From assembly GCA_030681365.1 (NCBI GenBank), contig JAUXWH010000131.1:1-64000 (forward strand): a stretch of DNA of 64,000 nucleotides, read 5' to 3'. The notes beneath the pieces were generated by a model that saw only the letters and a program-made list of their open reading frames with translations, was not told where the DNA came from and searched no databases. Made by a program: the position numbers and the translations under genes. Positions within the stretch are counted from its first letter, which is position 1. Each line of letters begins with the position of its first letter. Origin of the DNA: Bradyrhizobium sp. (lineage in GTDB: Bacteria; Pseudomonadota; Alphaproteobacteria; Rhizobiales; Xanthobacteraceae). This document shows positions 7,442 through 15,749 of this stretch, piece by piece.

Positions 7442-7825
7442 ATGACGAAATCAGGCCTTCTGGGCGCCGCGGCAGTCGTTGTCGCCATGGTCGCAACGCC
7501 CGCACTGGCGCAGCAGCGTCCGATGCATCAGCACGGCGCCTACACGCAAAATCATGGCTGGGCGAACGATCGCCATTATCGCCACGGACGCAGCGGCTTC
7601 TGGCCGGGAGCGGTCGCGGCGGGCGTGGTCGGCGGCGCCCTTGGCACCGCGGCCGCTATCGCCTCGTCGCCGTATCGCGGCGGCAATTCCTACGCCTATT
7701 ACGGCAGCGGTCCGCAGTATGACGACTCCTATGCCTATTACGGCGCCCGGCGCGGAATGACGACCTGCGGCGTGGAACCCTATGCCACCTATATGGGCCC
7801 GGACGGCCGCTGGTATCCCTGCTAG
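7442..7825 (+). CDS. Small secreted Gly/Tyr-rich protein
   Basis: A 127-residue exported protein. The signal peptide ends at 'PALAQQ' (~24). A His-rich stretch 'RHYRHGRSGFWPG' follows, then a glycine/alanine segment 'GVVGGALGTAAAIASSPY' (a possible glycine-zipper). Tyr-rich repeats 'SYAYYG' occur twice, and the end 'CGVEPYATYMGPDGRWYPC' has two cysteines. It resembles envelope 'BA14K/glycine-zipper' small proteins in style only; I do not assign a function. Confidence 0.75.
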   Translation: MTKSGLLGAAAVVVAMVATPALAQQRPMHQHGAYTQNHGWANDRHYRHGRSGFWPGAVAAGVVGGALGTAAAIASSPYRGGNSYAYYGSGPQYDDSYAYYGARRGMTTCGVEPYATYMGPDGRWYPC

Positions 7826-7851
7826 GCGAGCAGAGGCGTCAGGATCGAAGG

Positions 7852-7878
7852 GGCGGCCGCGGGCCGCCTCTTCTTGTT
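7852..7878 (+). terminator. Terminator after the secreted protein
   Basis: GGCGGCC (7852-7858) pairs with GGCCGCC (7862-7868), followed by TCTTCTTGTT. It lies 27 nt after the stop codon at 7825. Confidence 0.6.
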
Positions 7879-8033
7879 ATGCCTTTTGCGGCGGGCCTAG
7901 CGCCTGTTGCAACGAAGGCGACCCAACTGGTCCCAAAGCTACGCCCAGGCGCAACGGCTCTCAGCCCGGGGACCTGGTTCCGCGGCGAAGACGGCCGGCA
8001 TATCTGCCAGCAAACGGCAGCATGACAGTTGCG

Positions 8034-8061
8034 AAAAAGGCGGCCGCGAGGCCGTCTTTTT
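8034..8061. terminator. Bidirectional terminator hairpin
   Basis: AAAAAGGCGGCC (8034-8045) and GGCCGTCTTTTT (8050-8061) form a 12-bp stem with one G-T pair, with an A run on one side and a T run on the other. It can stop transcription in either direction. The ~350 nt between the gene ending at 7825 and tRNA-Thr hold only these two hairpins; I see no coding region there. Confidence 0.7.
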
Positions 8062-8176
8062 CGTGCTTTAGCCTGCGCGGAAAGGTCTTTCGCCGGCTGG
8101 CCCTTTGCGGGCAAGTCTGGTATTCGAGCGGCCGAACGATCAGCGGGATTTCGTCGGTCCCTGATGCTTTCAATTC

Positions 8177-8251
8177 GCCGGTTTAGCTCAGCGGTAGAGC
8201 AGCGGTTTTGTAAACCGAAGGTCGGGAGTTCAATCCTCTCAACCGGCACCA
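8177..8251 (+). tRNA. tRNA-Thr (TGT anticodon)
   Basis: A 75-nt cloverleaf. The acceptor arms are GCCGGTT and AACCGGC, followed by A and encoded CCA. The D arm is TAGCTCAGCGGTAGAGCA, the anticodon stem-loop CGGTTTTGTAAACCG with anticodon TGT, and the T arm GGGAGTTCAATCCTCTC. The 178 nt that follow, up to 8430, show no feature. Confidence 0.96.
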
Positions 8252-8429
8252 GGAAACCCTTGCAATAGGCTTTTTCCGCACTTCCCGCGCGCCGCCGCAA
8301 AGTCGGCCAAAACGCAACGCGCGCATCCGAAATCCGGTACCCGCAGTGTCTGCGAATCTCGCCGAAACGATCTGAAACCCGCCTCCGCATCTTGCCAAGG
8401 TGCCGAGACGCTGCCGACAGGCTGAGGCC

Positions 8430-9536
8430 TTACTGCGAGATTTCGTGGACGGGCGTGCGCATGACGGGCGCGGCCGGACTCGCTACATTCCTGTCAACAA
8501 TATAATGCGTCACAATCGCTCCCGCCCACATGGCGGCCAACGCGATCCAGGCCGTCAAGGCGAAGATCGCCCCTCCCGTGACTCCCGCACCAACGGCACA
8601 TCCCCCGGCGAGCATGCCGCCAAAACCCATCAGTGACGCGCCAAGCAAATAGCGTCGCATACCTGGGCCGTCGTGAAATCCCAGAACTTTCCATTCCCGA
8701 GCCATCAAGGCCGCAAGCATCGAACCAGCAAAGACACCCGGCACCAGGCCAGTATCGAATCCCAGCGGCATGGACGGCGAATTGATCAGGCCCATCAGCG
8801 TATCCGCCGACGGCCCGGTGAAGCTGATGCTCTTGACTTGCGGTCCGGAGAACGACACCTGGGATATACGGAATGTGAACAGCCAGCCCGCGGCGATCGA
8901 GAGCCCTACGCCAAGCGCGCTTGCTGCAACGAGACCACCGATGCGCGCGCGCCGCGCCAGCCACAGCGCCAACCCCAATCCCAATGCGCCGAGACACGCC
9001 CCCGCCACCGGTCCCGCGTTCAGCACCGAAAGCAGACTGCGCGATGCCCCGCCTTCGACTGTCCACAATTGCGAGAGTGTTTCCCTGGCCGGCGACAGCA
9101 CGCCCCTCAACGAGGCCTGGGCCACCACCGTCAGCACCAGCCCGGAAACCAGCGCGCGCAGGTTTCCCGTCGCCGACAGGACCAGGAGCCGGCTTGCGCA
9201 ACCTCGCGCCAGAATCATTCCGGCACCGAACAGCAGGCCTCCGATGATGCTGCCGGAAAGACTGCCGCGCGCAGCGAGCTGACGGGCACCGTCGACGTCA
9301 AGCAGTCCGAGGCCGATCAAGGCCTGGGTCGCCGCGACCGCCGCCGAAAACGTCAACAGCCAAATGGCAACCTTCGCGCCGAATACGCCGCCCGAGAATT
9401 CGATCACCGCGGAGCGCAGGCAGAATCGGCTCGTTTGCGCGAAGGCGCCGAACAACATTCCGATCAGCAGGCCGCCCGCCGCCAGAACCGCCGCCTCGCC
9501 GACAAACTCCATCAACGATTCGAGATTCAAGGCCAT
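8430..9536 (-). CDS. YeeE/YedE (TsuA-type) sulfur-compound transporter
   Basis: A 368-residue inner-membrane protein with about nine to ten membrane segments. The conserved cysteines of thiosulfate-uptake TsuA proteins are present in 'QTSRFCLRSA', 'LARGCASRL' and 'LAGGCAVGAG'. The ATG at 9536 follows GGGGGACGG. It is the last gene of the leftward sox set and probably moves a sulfur species across the membrane. A second member of this family lies at 21140, at the other end of the locus. Confidence 0.85.
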   Translation of the reverse strand: MALNLESLMEFVGEAAVLAAGGLLIGMLFGAFAQTSRFCLRSAVIEFSGGVFGAKVAIWLLTFSAAVAATQALIGLGLLDVDGARQLAARGSLSGSIIGGLLFGAGMILARGCASRLLVLSATGNLRALVSGLVLTVVAQASLRGVLSPARETLSQLWTVEGGASRSLLSVLNAGPVAGACLGALGLGLALWLARRARIGGLVAASALGVGLSIAAGWLFTFRISQVSFSGPQVKSISFTGPSADTLMGLINSPSMPLGFDTGLVPGVFAGSMLAALMAREWKVLGFHDGPGMRRYLLGASLMGFGGMLAGGCAVGAGVTGGAIFALTAWIALAAMWAGAIVTHYIVDRNVASPAAPVMRTPVHEISQ

Positions 9537-9664
9537 CCGTCCCCCACGGCGATCCCGGAACCGGGCAACATGCAATACCGGAACGTCGCGAGAATCTCGT
9601 CGACCGAAACCGCGCCGTCATTGATCTCGCGCAATCGCGTCCCGTCGGGCCAGGTTTTGACCGC
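9527..9664 (-). other. Coding-like open frame between cytochrome c and the YeeE-type gene
   Basis: Directly after the cytochrome stop, and in the same frame, a 45-codon open stretch reads 'VKTWPDGTRLREIND' ... 'EILATFRYCMLPGSG' and stops at 9527-9529. That stop is inside the first codons of the YeeE-type gene. Third codon positions are GC-rich and the text looks protein-like. There is no ATG or GTG at its head; the first usable start is TTG (9632-9634), giving 35 residues. It may be a small coupled gene or the tail of a lost one. Confidence 0.35.
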
Positions 9665-9667
9665 GGA

Positions 9668-10057
9668 TCAATTGCTCTTCTTGCCGTCGGTACCGAACTG
9701 CTTCAGGAACGCCGTGAGATCCTTGATCTCCTGCTCGTTCTTGATGCCCGCGAACGTCATTTTCGTGCCGGGAATTTTCGCCTTGGGATCCTTGATGTAA
9801 TCGGCAAACACCGCCTCGTCCCACGTGATGCCGGAATTCTTGTTGGCATCCGAGTAATTGTAGCCCGCGATCGTTCCGGATTTGCGGCCGAACAGGCCAT
9901 TGAGGACGGGGCCGACGACGTTCTTCGCCGTCTCACCCACCTGATGGCAGGCGCGGCATTTGTTGAGCGATTTCTCTCCCGCCGCGGCGTCCTGCGCGTT
10001 GGCGCCTGCCGTCATGGCCACAAGCGAGGCTGCCACCAATATCGAACGAACGATCAT
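9668..10057 (-). CDS. Class I c-type cytochrome (cytochrome c2/c550-like)
   Basis: A 129-residue periplasmic electron carrier. The signal peptide ends at 'GANAQ' (~21). The haem-binding CRACH motif is at about residues 34-38. The axial Met is in 'KIPGTKMTFAGI', and the C-terminal helix is 'EIKDLTAFLKQFG'. In the sox locus it is the likely acceptor of electrons from SoxXA, SoxCD or the SoxF flavoprotein, passing them to a terminal oxidase. That role is inferred from context. Confidence 0.93.
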   Translation of the reverse strand: MIVRSILVAASLVAMTAGANAQDAAAGEKSLNKCRACHQVGETAKNVVGPVLNGLFGRKSGTIAGYNYSDANKNSGITWDEAVFADYIKDPKAKIPGTKMTFAGIKNEQEIKDLTAFLKQFGTDGKKSN

Positions 10058-10180
10058 GTTTCCTCTTCCCCGGAGTCGGTACGGATTTCACGCCCGTCAG
10101 GGCGCCGGAAGCGGCGATTGCCGCGATCGACGCTTCCGGCGGCCCCTGTCGGCTTCTGCTGATGACGATTCGCCGGTGCC

Positions 10181-11458
10181 CTACCCGAACATGTCGGCCG
10201 TGATGCCGGCATACCATCCCATATTCTCGGCCTGCTGTTGCTTGCGCATTTCCGCTGTTTCGCCCGTCTTCGAAACGAAGGTCGAGGATGCCGCGATCTT
10301 GCCGTCCTTGGCCTCGTAGGCGCCTCCGACTTTCACGCAATCGTCGGTTTCGATCAGGCTCCAGCAGGTGTTGGTGTAGCGGGCCGGAAAGGTCCGCGCA
10401 GCGACAAGCTCGCCCCTGATCATCATGGCCGCGACCTTGGCCTGGCTGTTGGCGGAGAATGCCGATTTCGGCATGTCGCCCGCGATGCAGGCGTCGCCGA
10501 GCACGTAGATATTGGCATCGACCGCCGACTTCATGCTGGTGGGATCGATGGCGCAGAATCCACTCGCATTTGCCAGCCCCGAATCCCGCGCGATCGCTCC
10601 GGCCATTTGCGCCGGGATGACGTTGACCAATGCGGCATTCTTGTAGGTCTCGAAGCCGGTCACGACGGTTCCGCTCGCCGGATCGACCGATTTCAGGCCG
10701 TCATGAACCTTCGGGCCGAGCCATTCGACCATGCCCTTGTAATGCTTTTCCCATCCCTCCTGAAACAGGCCCTGCTTGGAAAAGCTTTCCTTCGGGTCGA
10801 TCACGAAGATCTTGCTGCGATCCTTGCCGGCGGCCTTCAACGAATGAGCCATCATCGAGACACGCTCATAGGGACCCGGCGGACAGCGATAGGGATTGGG
10901 CGGGGCAATCATTACGATCACGCCGCCGTTCGGGACGGCATCGAGGCGCTTGCGCAGCAGCAGCGTCTGGGCGCCCGGCTTCCAGGCATGCGGCATCGCC
11001 TCTTCGGCCGCCTGCGACCATCCCGGAACGGAATCGTATTTCAGATCGATGCCCGGAGACACCACGAGGCGGTCGTAGGGCAGCCGCCGGCCGCCGGCGA
11101 GAACCACTTCCTTCTTGTCGCGGTCGATCATGCTGGCGCTGTCGCGCACGATCTCGATTCCGGCGATTTTGGCCAATCCGGTGTACTCGTGGGTGATGGA
11201 GGCGTAGTCGCGCACCCCCCCGAGATAGAGATTGCTGTGAAAGCAGGTCTGATACTTGGCATTGGGCTCGACCAGGGTCACCGCAATGGCGCCGGCGCTG
11301 TCCTTGGCGATGTATTTCGCCGCCGTCGCACCACCCGCTCCCCCGCCAATCACCACGACCCGTGGTTTGGCCTGGGCGAGAGTCGCGGGTGAACCCAGCA
11401 TCATCGCGCCAGTGACCGCTGCAGTTCCTGTCAGTAATTGCCTACGATTGAAGTCCAT
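10181..11458 (-). CDS. soxF: Sulfide dehydrogenase flavoprotein subunit (SoxF/FccB)
   Basis: A 425-residue FAD enzyme of the flavocytochrome c type, oxidising sulfide or polysulfide in the periplasm. A Tat signal is visible ('NRRQLLTGTAAV'). The dinucleotide-binding motif 'VVVIGGGAGGATAA' lies at ~34-47. Redox cysteines are in 'YQTCFHSN' and 'PYRCPPGPYE'. The FAD-contacting 'IYVLGDACIAGDMPKSAFSA' is near residue 320. Its partner is probably the small cytochrome encoded just upstream (11604). The length fits FccB. Confidence 0.93.
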   Translation of the reverse strand: MDFNRRQLLTGTAAVTGAMMLGSPATLAQAKPRVVVIGGGAGGATAAKYIAKDSAGAIAVTLVEPNAKYQTCFHSNLYLGGVRDYASITHEYTGLAKIAGIEIVRDSASMIDRDKKEVVLAGGRRLPYDRLVVSPGIDLKYDSVPGWSQAAEEAMPHAWKPGAQTLLLRKRLDAVPNGGVIVMIAPPNPYRCPPGPYERVSMMAHSLKAAGKDRSKIFVIDPKESFSKQGLFQEGWEKHYKGMVEWLGPKVHDGLKSVDPASGTVVTGFETYKNAALVNVIPAQMAGAIARDSGLANASGFCAIDPTSMKSAVDANIYVLGDACIAGDMPKSAFSANSQAKVAAMMIRGELVAARTFPARYTNTCWSLIETDDCVKVGGAYEAKDGKIAASSTFVSKTGETAEMRKQQQAENMGWYAGITADMFG

Positions 11459-11490
11459 TTATCCCTCCCGCTGGTTTTGACTTTCCGACA

Positions 11491-11607
11491 TCAGGCCCGA
11501 GCGCTGGCCGCCTTCTGCCGGGCGGATGCGCTCGCCTTCACCAAACCGATAGCTTCGTCGAATTTGCCGGCTCGACCGGACAAGATTCTCCTGAATGCGC
11601 GCGTCAT
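11491..11607 (-). CDS. Possible 38-residue basic protein coupled to soxE
   Basis: ATG (11605-11607) overlaps the stop codon of the upstream cytochrome gene in an ATGA arrangement. The frame runs 38 codons to TGA (11491-11493). It begins 'MTRAFRRILSGRAGKFDEA' and is basic and helix-prone. No domain is recognised. It could be a real coupled peptide or a decayed end of the cytochrome gene. Confidence 0.3.
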   Translation of the reverse strand: MTRAFRRILSGRAGKFDEAIGLVKASASARQKAASARA

Positions 11608-11930
11608 TTTGCGCTGGATTGTGACGTCACCGCCCCGAAATAGGCCGCGAGCGCGGCAATCTCGTCGTCCGCAAGCCGGCCCGCAATGGTCTGCATGATG
11701 GGATTGTCCCGGTGCTTGTCCTTGTAGGAGTTCATCACCGCGATAAAATTTTCTTCGGGCCACCCGGTGATCCGTGGAACCCCTCCGGTGACATGGCCTG
11801 AAATTTGATGGCAGGCCACGCACTCGTTGGACAGGTATGCGCCGAGCTCGCGGTCTCCGGCACAGGCGCCAGTGAACGAACTCGCCGCCAGGAAACCGAC
11901 CGATGCTGCCAGGCGCCGGGACATGTCCAT
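11604..11930 (-). CDS. soxE: Small c-type cytochrome, SoxE / FccA-like
   Basis: A 108-residue periplasmic monohaem cytochrome. A short signal peptide is followed by the haem motif CVACH (~36-40). Conserved Met residues lie in 'VMNSYKDKHRDNPIMQTIAG', with a C-terminal helix. It is probably the haem subunit that takes electrons from SoxF. The ATG at 11930 shares one base with the soxD stop (TGATG), so the two are coupled. A TTG one codon upstream is possible but less likely. Confidence 0.85.
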   Translation of the reverse strand: MDMSRRLAASVGFLAASSFTGACAGDRELGAYLSNECVACHQISGHVTGGVPRITGWPEENFIAVMNSYKDKHRDNPIMQTIAGRLADDEIAALAAYFGAVTSQSSAK

Positions 11931-12622
11931 CAATCCACTTTTGGTCCGGCTTTGCTGTCAGGCGTGACGTCCACCGAAACGGCGCGGCCGATCACTTTGG
12001 GTGCCGTGCGGCAATCCTTCATGCAAGGGTCCTTCTTCCAGAAGTGCTTTTCAGCGGTTTCGCGATCGTCCGGATAGAATGCCGCGGCGTTCGGCATTTT
12101 GATAGAAGTGAAATTCTTTTCGTTAAGCTCGAAGTTCTCGTCCTTGACGATGTCGTTCATGCTGAGGACATAGGCAGTGAGGGCGTAGACTTCGTCGTCC
12201 GTCAAGGATTGTGCGTTGCCAAAAGGCATTGCGCGCTTAACATAGTCGAAGAACGTCGACACGTCCGGCCAAAAAGAGCCGACGGTCTTGTCCGGCCGGT
12301 CAGCCTTCAGCGTACCTCGTCCTCCGGCAAGCACGGGGTATCGACCGGCGCCCTCGCCGAACTCGCCGTGGCAGGAGGCACATTTCTCCTGAAAAACCAC
12401 GTCTCCCTGTTTTGCCGTGCCCTTGCCGGCCGGAAGGCCCTTGCCGTCCGACCGAACATCCGTGTCCCAGGCCTTGATTTCCTCCGGCAAGGCCGGGCGG
12501 CCAAGACCGAGCTTGGCAGAGGATTTTGCGGCAACCTGCTGTGCCAAAACCTCAGCGATCGGCGTCGTGGCCAAGGTCCCGCCAAGGAGACCGGCGAACA
12601 GAAACCTAGCCAATCTCGACAT
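11930..12622 (-). CDS. soxD: Sulfur-oxidation cytochrome SoxD
   Basis: A 230-residue c-type cytochrome, the electron-accepting partner of the SoxC molybdoprotein. Together they oxidise the SoxY-bound sulfane sulfur. The signal peptide ends near 'AEVLAQQ'. There is a single haem motif 'EKCASCHGEFGEG' (~80), whereas some SoxD proteins carry two. The ATG at 12622 with GGGGAG upstream is preferred; it overlaps the 3' end of soxC by 17 nt. Confidence 0.9.
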   Translation of the reverse strand: MSRLARFLFAGLLGGTLATTPIAEVLAQQVAAKSSAKLGLGRPALPEEIKAWDTDVRSDGKGLPAGKGTAKQGDVVFQEKCASCHGEFGEGAGRYPVLAGGRGTLKADRPDKTVGSFWPDVSTFFDYVKRAMPFGNAQSLTDDEVYALTAYVLSMNDIVKDENFELNEKNFTSIKMPNAAAFYPDDRETAEKHFWKKDPCMKDCRTAPKVIGRAVSVDVTPDSKAGPKVD

Positions 12623-13886
12623 TTTCAGTCTCCCCGTCCGCACGCACCAGCCAGGTCTGGATTCCGTTGTTGTGGTAGATCGAATTGACGCCCCTGACCT
12701 TGCGCAGTTCTTCCTTGGACGGCTGGACGTAACCGGTCGAATCGATGGCCCGGGACTGGATCATCATCTCCTGCCCATTCCAGTCGAGGTCGACGTAGAA
12801 GCGCACCAGCGATTTGTCGAGCACCGGGCCGTCGATGCGCGCGGACTGCCAGTTGCGGCCGCCGTCGAGAGTCACATCGACCCGCCTGATCGTTCCGCGG
12901 CCGGACCAGGCGACGCCGGTCAGAACGTTGCGCCCCTTGTGCCGGAGCGGCGCCTGCGGCGACGGATTCGTCACCACCGACTTCGCATCCATGGCGAATG
13001 TCAGTTTGCGCGAGCGGCCGTCGGCCATCAAGTCGGTATATTTCGACGTCTCTTCGCGGGTCTGCCAGGGCTGGTCGCCGGCCTCGATCCGCCGCAGCCA
13101 CTTCACCCACAAATTGCCTTCCCAGCCCGGGATCACCGCCCGCAACGGATAGCCCTGCTCCGGCCGCAGCGCTTCTCCGTTCATTGCAAATGCGATCAGG
13201 ACGTCGTTCAGCGCCTTCTCGATCGGCAGCGACCGGTTCATTCCGGCTGAATCCGCTCCTTCGAGCATCAGCCATTTGGCATTCGGCTTCAGTCCGGCTT
13301 CATCCAGCAAGGCCTTGAGCGGCACGCCGGTATACATGACGTTGTGGATCATGCCGTGCGTGAACTGACAGCCGTTGAGCTGCGCGCCGCGCCATTCCAT
13401 GCCGGAATTCGCCGCGCATTCGAGGAAATAGATCCTGTTCACCCGCGGCATGCGCCTGATGTCTTCCATCGTGAAGACAAGCGGCTTGTCCACGAGCCCA
13501 TTGATCATCAGCCGGTGGTCGGCAGGATCGATCTCGGCAATGCCGCCGTGATGGCGTTCGAAGCACAGGCCGGACGGCGTGATAATTCCGTCCAGTCGAT
13601 GAAGCGGCGTGAAGTTCACCGACGATTCCGGGGAGGCCGTCAGCCACGCGACGTCGCGCCGCACCACATCCTTTTCGAACTTCGATGGCGAGCCGTAGGG
13701 CCGCGATTGAACCCCGTCGCCAAGATAGCGGTTCCAGTCCTGCACCTCGGTGATCAAGGGATCGGGTTTCCCGGCCTCCGTGGCAATGGCCGGGACGGCG
13801 GCGAAAGCCGCGCCAGCGCCCGCAAGCCCCGCGGCTCCGAGAAATCGGCGACGATTGAGAATATCCGCTGAAGGCTTGTCACTCAT
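12606..13886 (-). CDS. soxC: Sulfane dehydrogenase molybdopterin subunit SoxC
   Basis: A 426-residue periplasmic molybdenum-cofactor protein of the sulfite-oxidase family. A Tat signal 'NRRRFLGAAGLAGAG' is at 11-25. The Mo-ligating Cys lies in 'YFLECAANSGMEW' (~157). The Mo-co binding domain is followed by a C-terminal dimerisation domain (~290-420). SoxCD removes six electrons from the SoxY-cysteine persulfide. Its presence means thiosulfate can go fully to sulfate without storing sulfur globules. Confidence 0.96.
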   Translation of the reverse strand: MSDKPSADILNRRRFLGAAGLAGAGAAFAAVPAIATEAGKPDPLITEVQDWNRYLGDGVQSRPYGSPSKFEKDVVRRDVAWLTASPESSVNFTPLHRLDGIITPSGLCFERHHGGIAEIDPADHRLMINGLVDKPLVFTMEDIRRMPRVNRIYFLECAANSGMEWRGAQLNGCQFTHGMIHNVMYTGVPLKALLDEAGLKPNAKWLMLEGADSAGMNRSLPIEKALNDVLIAFAMNGEALRPEQGYPLRAVIPGWEGNLWVKWLRRIEAGDQPWQTREETSKYTDLMADGRSRKLTFAMDAKSVVTNPSPQAPLRHKGRNVLTGVAWSGRGTIRRVDVTLDGGRNWQSARIDGPVLDKSLVRFYVDLDWNGQEMMIQSRAIDSTGYVQPSKEELRKVRGVNSIYHNNGIQTWLVRADGETENVEIG

Positions 13887-13961
13887 GCGGGCATCCTTTC
13901 TTTCTATTTATTTCGATACATGAATATGTTGGAGGCAACAGTGCACCGTCATGGCAGGCTT

Positions 13962-15659
13962 TCAGGTCCCCGTGACCTTGACCGCCGTGTTCGGTTCGAT
14001 TTTCACCGAGCCAAGTTTTGACACGTGGGCCGCAACAACATCCCAGATCGGCGGTCCTTGCGTGTTCTGGTTGATGCTGGCCCAGCCCGCGACCGTATAG
14101 GCCTTCGACGCCTCGATCGGCTGGCCCGACTTCAGATGCGTGAGCTTCGAGACGCGCGAGCCCGCAGGCTTGGCGATATCGATCGCATAGCCCATGCCCC
14201 CGATCCGGACCATGTCGCCGCCGCCCTGGAAATAGGGATCCGGGTGGAAGATGTTGTCGGCGATGTCTTCCAGAATTTCCTTGAGCTGCGCGCCGGTCAT
14301 CTGGTTGCGGTAACAGTTCGGGTAGGTGATCGCGGTCGCGTTCGTCACATGCTCCCAGGTGATGGTGTCTCCCGGAACCAACGTACCGCCCCAGCGGAAG
14401 CCCGGCGACAGCGCAATTTCGACGTCGCGCTCGGCAAGCATGGCGTTGCAGATCAAATCGTCGAAGGTGCCGTTGAAGTTGCCGCGGCGGTAGAGCAGGG
14501 AGTCGGTCTTGCCGATCGTGCGCGCGAGATCCTTTGCGAAGGGCGCCCTCACCTTCTCGACCAGGGCGGTCATCGCCGGATCGGGCGCGATGGCGTCCGC
14601 GAAAACGGGCATCAGCTTGAAGCGGATACCGGCAACCTTCTTGTCCTTCACCTCGATGTCGAGACGCGAGACGAATTTGCCGTGCGAACCGGAGGCGACC
14701 AGAACGGTATCGCCGACGCGGATGAGGCCCGGCATCGCGTCATGCGTATGCGCGGTCAATATGACGTCGAGCCCTTTCACCCGGCTTGCGAGCTTGCGAT
14801 CGACGTCGAAGCCGTTATGCGAGAGAAGAACGACGATCGAGGCTCCCTCGGCCCGCGCCTCGTCAACCTGCTTTTGCATGTCCTCTTCGCGGATGCCGAA
14901 TTCCCACTTCGGGAACATCCAGCGAGGATTGGCAACGGCGGTGCGCGGCAATGCCTGGCCGATCACGGCGATCTTCGCGCCACCCCGCTCGAACGTCTTG
15001 CGGGCCTCGAAGACGGGTTCCTGCCACTCATTGTCGCGGATATTCTGGGCCAGAAATGCGAACGGCGCCTTGTCGACGATTTGCCTGACGCGGTCGGCGC
15101 CGTAGGTGAATTCCCAATGACCGACCATGGCGTCGACCTTCAGCGCCGACATGATGTCGACCATGTCCTGCGCCTTGGTCTGCAACGAAGTCCAGCTGCC
15201 CTGCCAGTTGTCGCCGCCGTCCAGCAACAGCACCTTGTCTTCGCCGCGCTCGGCTCGCACGGCCCGGATCAATGCAGCGATGCGATCCATGCCGCCCATG
15301 CGGCCATAGTTGCGGGCCAACGAAACGAAATCGTCGGACGTCAGGGCGAAGGCGTCGGCTGAACCGGTCGCGATCTTGAAGTACTTGCGGAACTCGGCAT
15401 CGGAAATATGCGGCGGAAGTCCCTTTGCTTCACCGGCGCCGAGATTGACGGAGGGCTCGCGGAAGTGCAGCGGCATCAACTGAGCGTGGATATCCGTCAC
15501 ATGCAGAATCGTGACGGTCCCCAACGGGTCGAAGCGCATGATGTCGGCCTGCGACAGGCGCTGCTGGGCAGCGACTCTTCCGAGATCGCCGAGCCCGCTG
15601 CCGAGCAGCAACGCCGACGCAGCCGACGTCGCCTGCAGGAATTCCCGCCTCGATATCAT
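13962..15659 (-). CDS. soxB: Thiosulfohydrolase SoxB
   Basis: A 565-residue di-manganese hydrolase that releases sulfate from SoxY-cysteine S-thiosulfonate. A Tat signal 'SRREFLQATSAASALLL' is at 3-19. Metal-binding motifs appear in order: 'HVTDIHAQ', 'LLDGGDNWQGS', 'VGHWEFTYG' (the SoxB variant of the GNHE motif), 'LLSHNGFD' and 'LTAHTHD'. The C-terminal nucleotidase-like domain holds 'NATAITYPNCYRNQMTG'. Length is typical. It is the diagnostic gene for thiosulfate oxidation. Confidence 0.97.
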   Translation of the reverse strand: MISRREFLQATSAASALLLGSGLGDLGRVAAQQRLSQADIMRFDPLGTVTILHVTDIHAQLMPLHFREPSVNLGAGEAKGLPPHISDAEFRKYFKIATGSADAFALTSDDFVSLARNYGRMGGMDRIAALIRAVRAERGEDKVLLLDGGDNWQGSWTSLQTKAQDMVDIMSALKVDAMVGHWEFTYGADRVRQIVDKAPFAFLAQNIRDNEWQEPVFEARKTFERGGAKIAVIGQALPRTAVANPRWMFPKWEFGIREEDMQKQVDEARAEGASIVVLLSHNGFDVDRKLASRVKGLDVILTAHTHDAMPGLIRVGDTVLVASGSHGKFVSRLDIEVKDKKVAGIRFKLMPVFADAIAPDPAMTALVEKVRAPFAKDLARTIGKTDSLLYRRGNFNGTFDDLICNAMLAERDVEIALSPGFRWGGTLVPGDTITWEHVTNATAITYPNCYRNQMTGAQLKEILEDIADNIFHPDPYFQGGGDMVRIGGMGYAIDIAKPAGSRVSKLTHLKSGQPIEASKAYTVAGWASINQNTQGPPIWDVVAAHVSKLGSVKIEPNTAVKVTGT

Positions 15660-15702
15660 CGATCCACCCTTACTTGTCTATCGTTGGGCTCAGAACGTTA
15701 CC

Positions 15703-15722
15703 GGGGGCCTCGCGAGGCCCCC
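15703..15722. repeat. Perfect 20-bp palindrome between soxZ and soxB
   Basis: GGGGGCCTCG (15703-15712) is followed at once by its reverse complement CGAGGCCCCC (15713-15722). No T run follows on the sox strand, so it is more likely an mRNA-stabilising or processing hairpin, or a partial attenuator, than a full terminator. Confidence 0.6.
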
Positions 15723-15749
15723 TTGGGCCCGACCACTCGCGCCTGCAGA

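Noticed and set aside
10104-10140. GCCGGAAGCG...CGCTTCCGGC hairpin as a terminator between soxF and the cytochrome c
   Set aside because: Large 17-base loop and no T run on the sox strand. A hairpin is possible but termination is not supported.
14025-15362. 445-codon plus-strand frame opposite soxB
   Set aside because: Antisense shadow caused by high GC third positions. soxB motifs are all intact on the minus strand.
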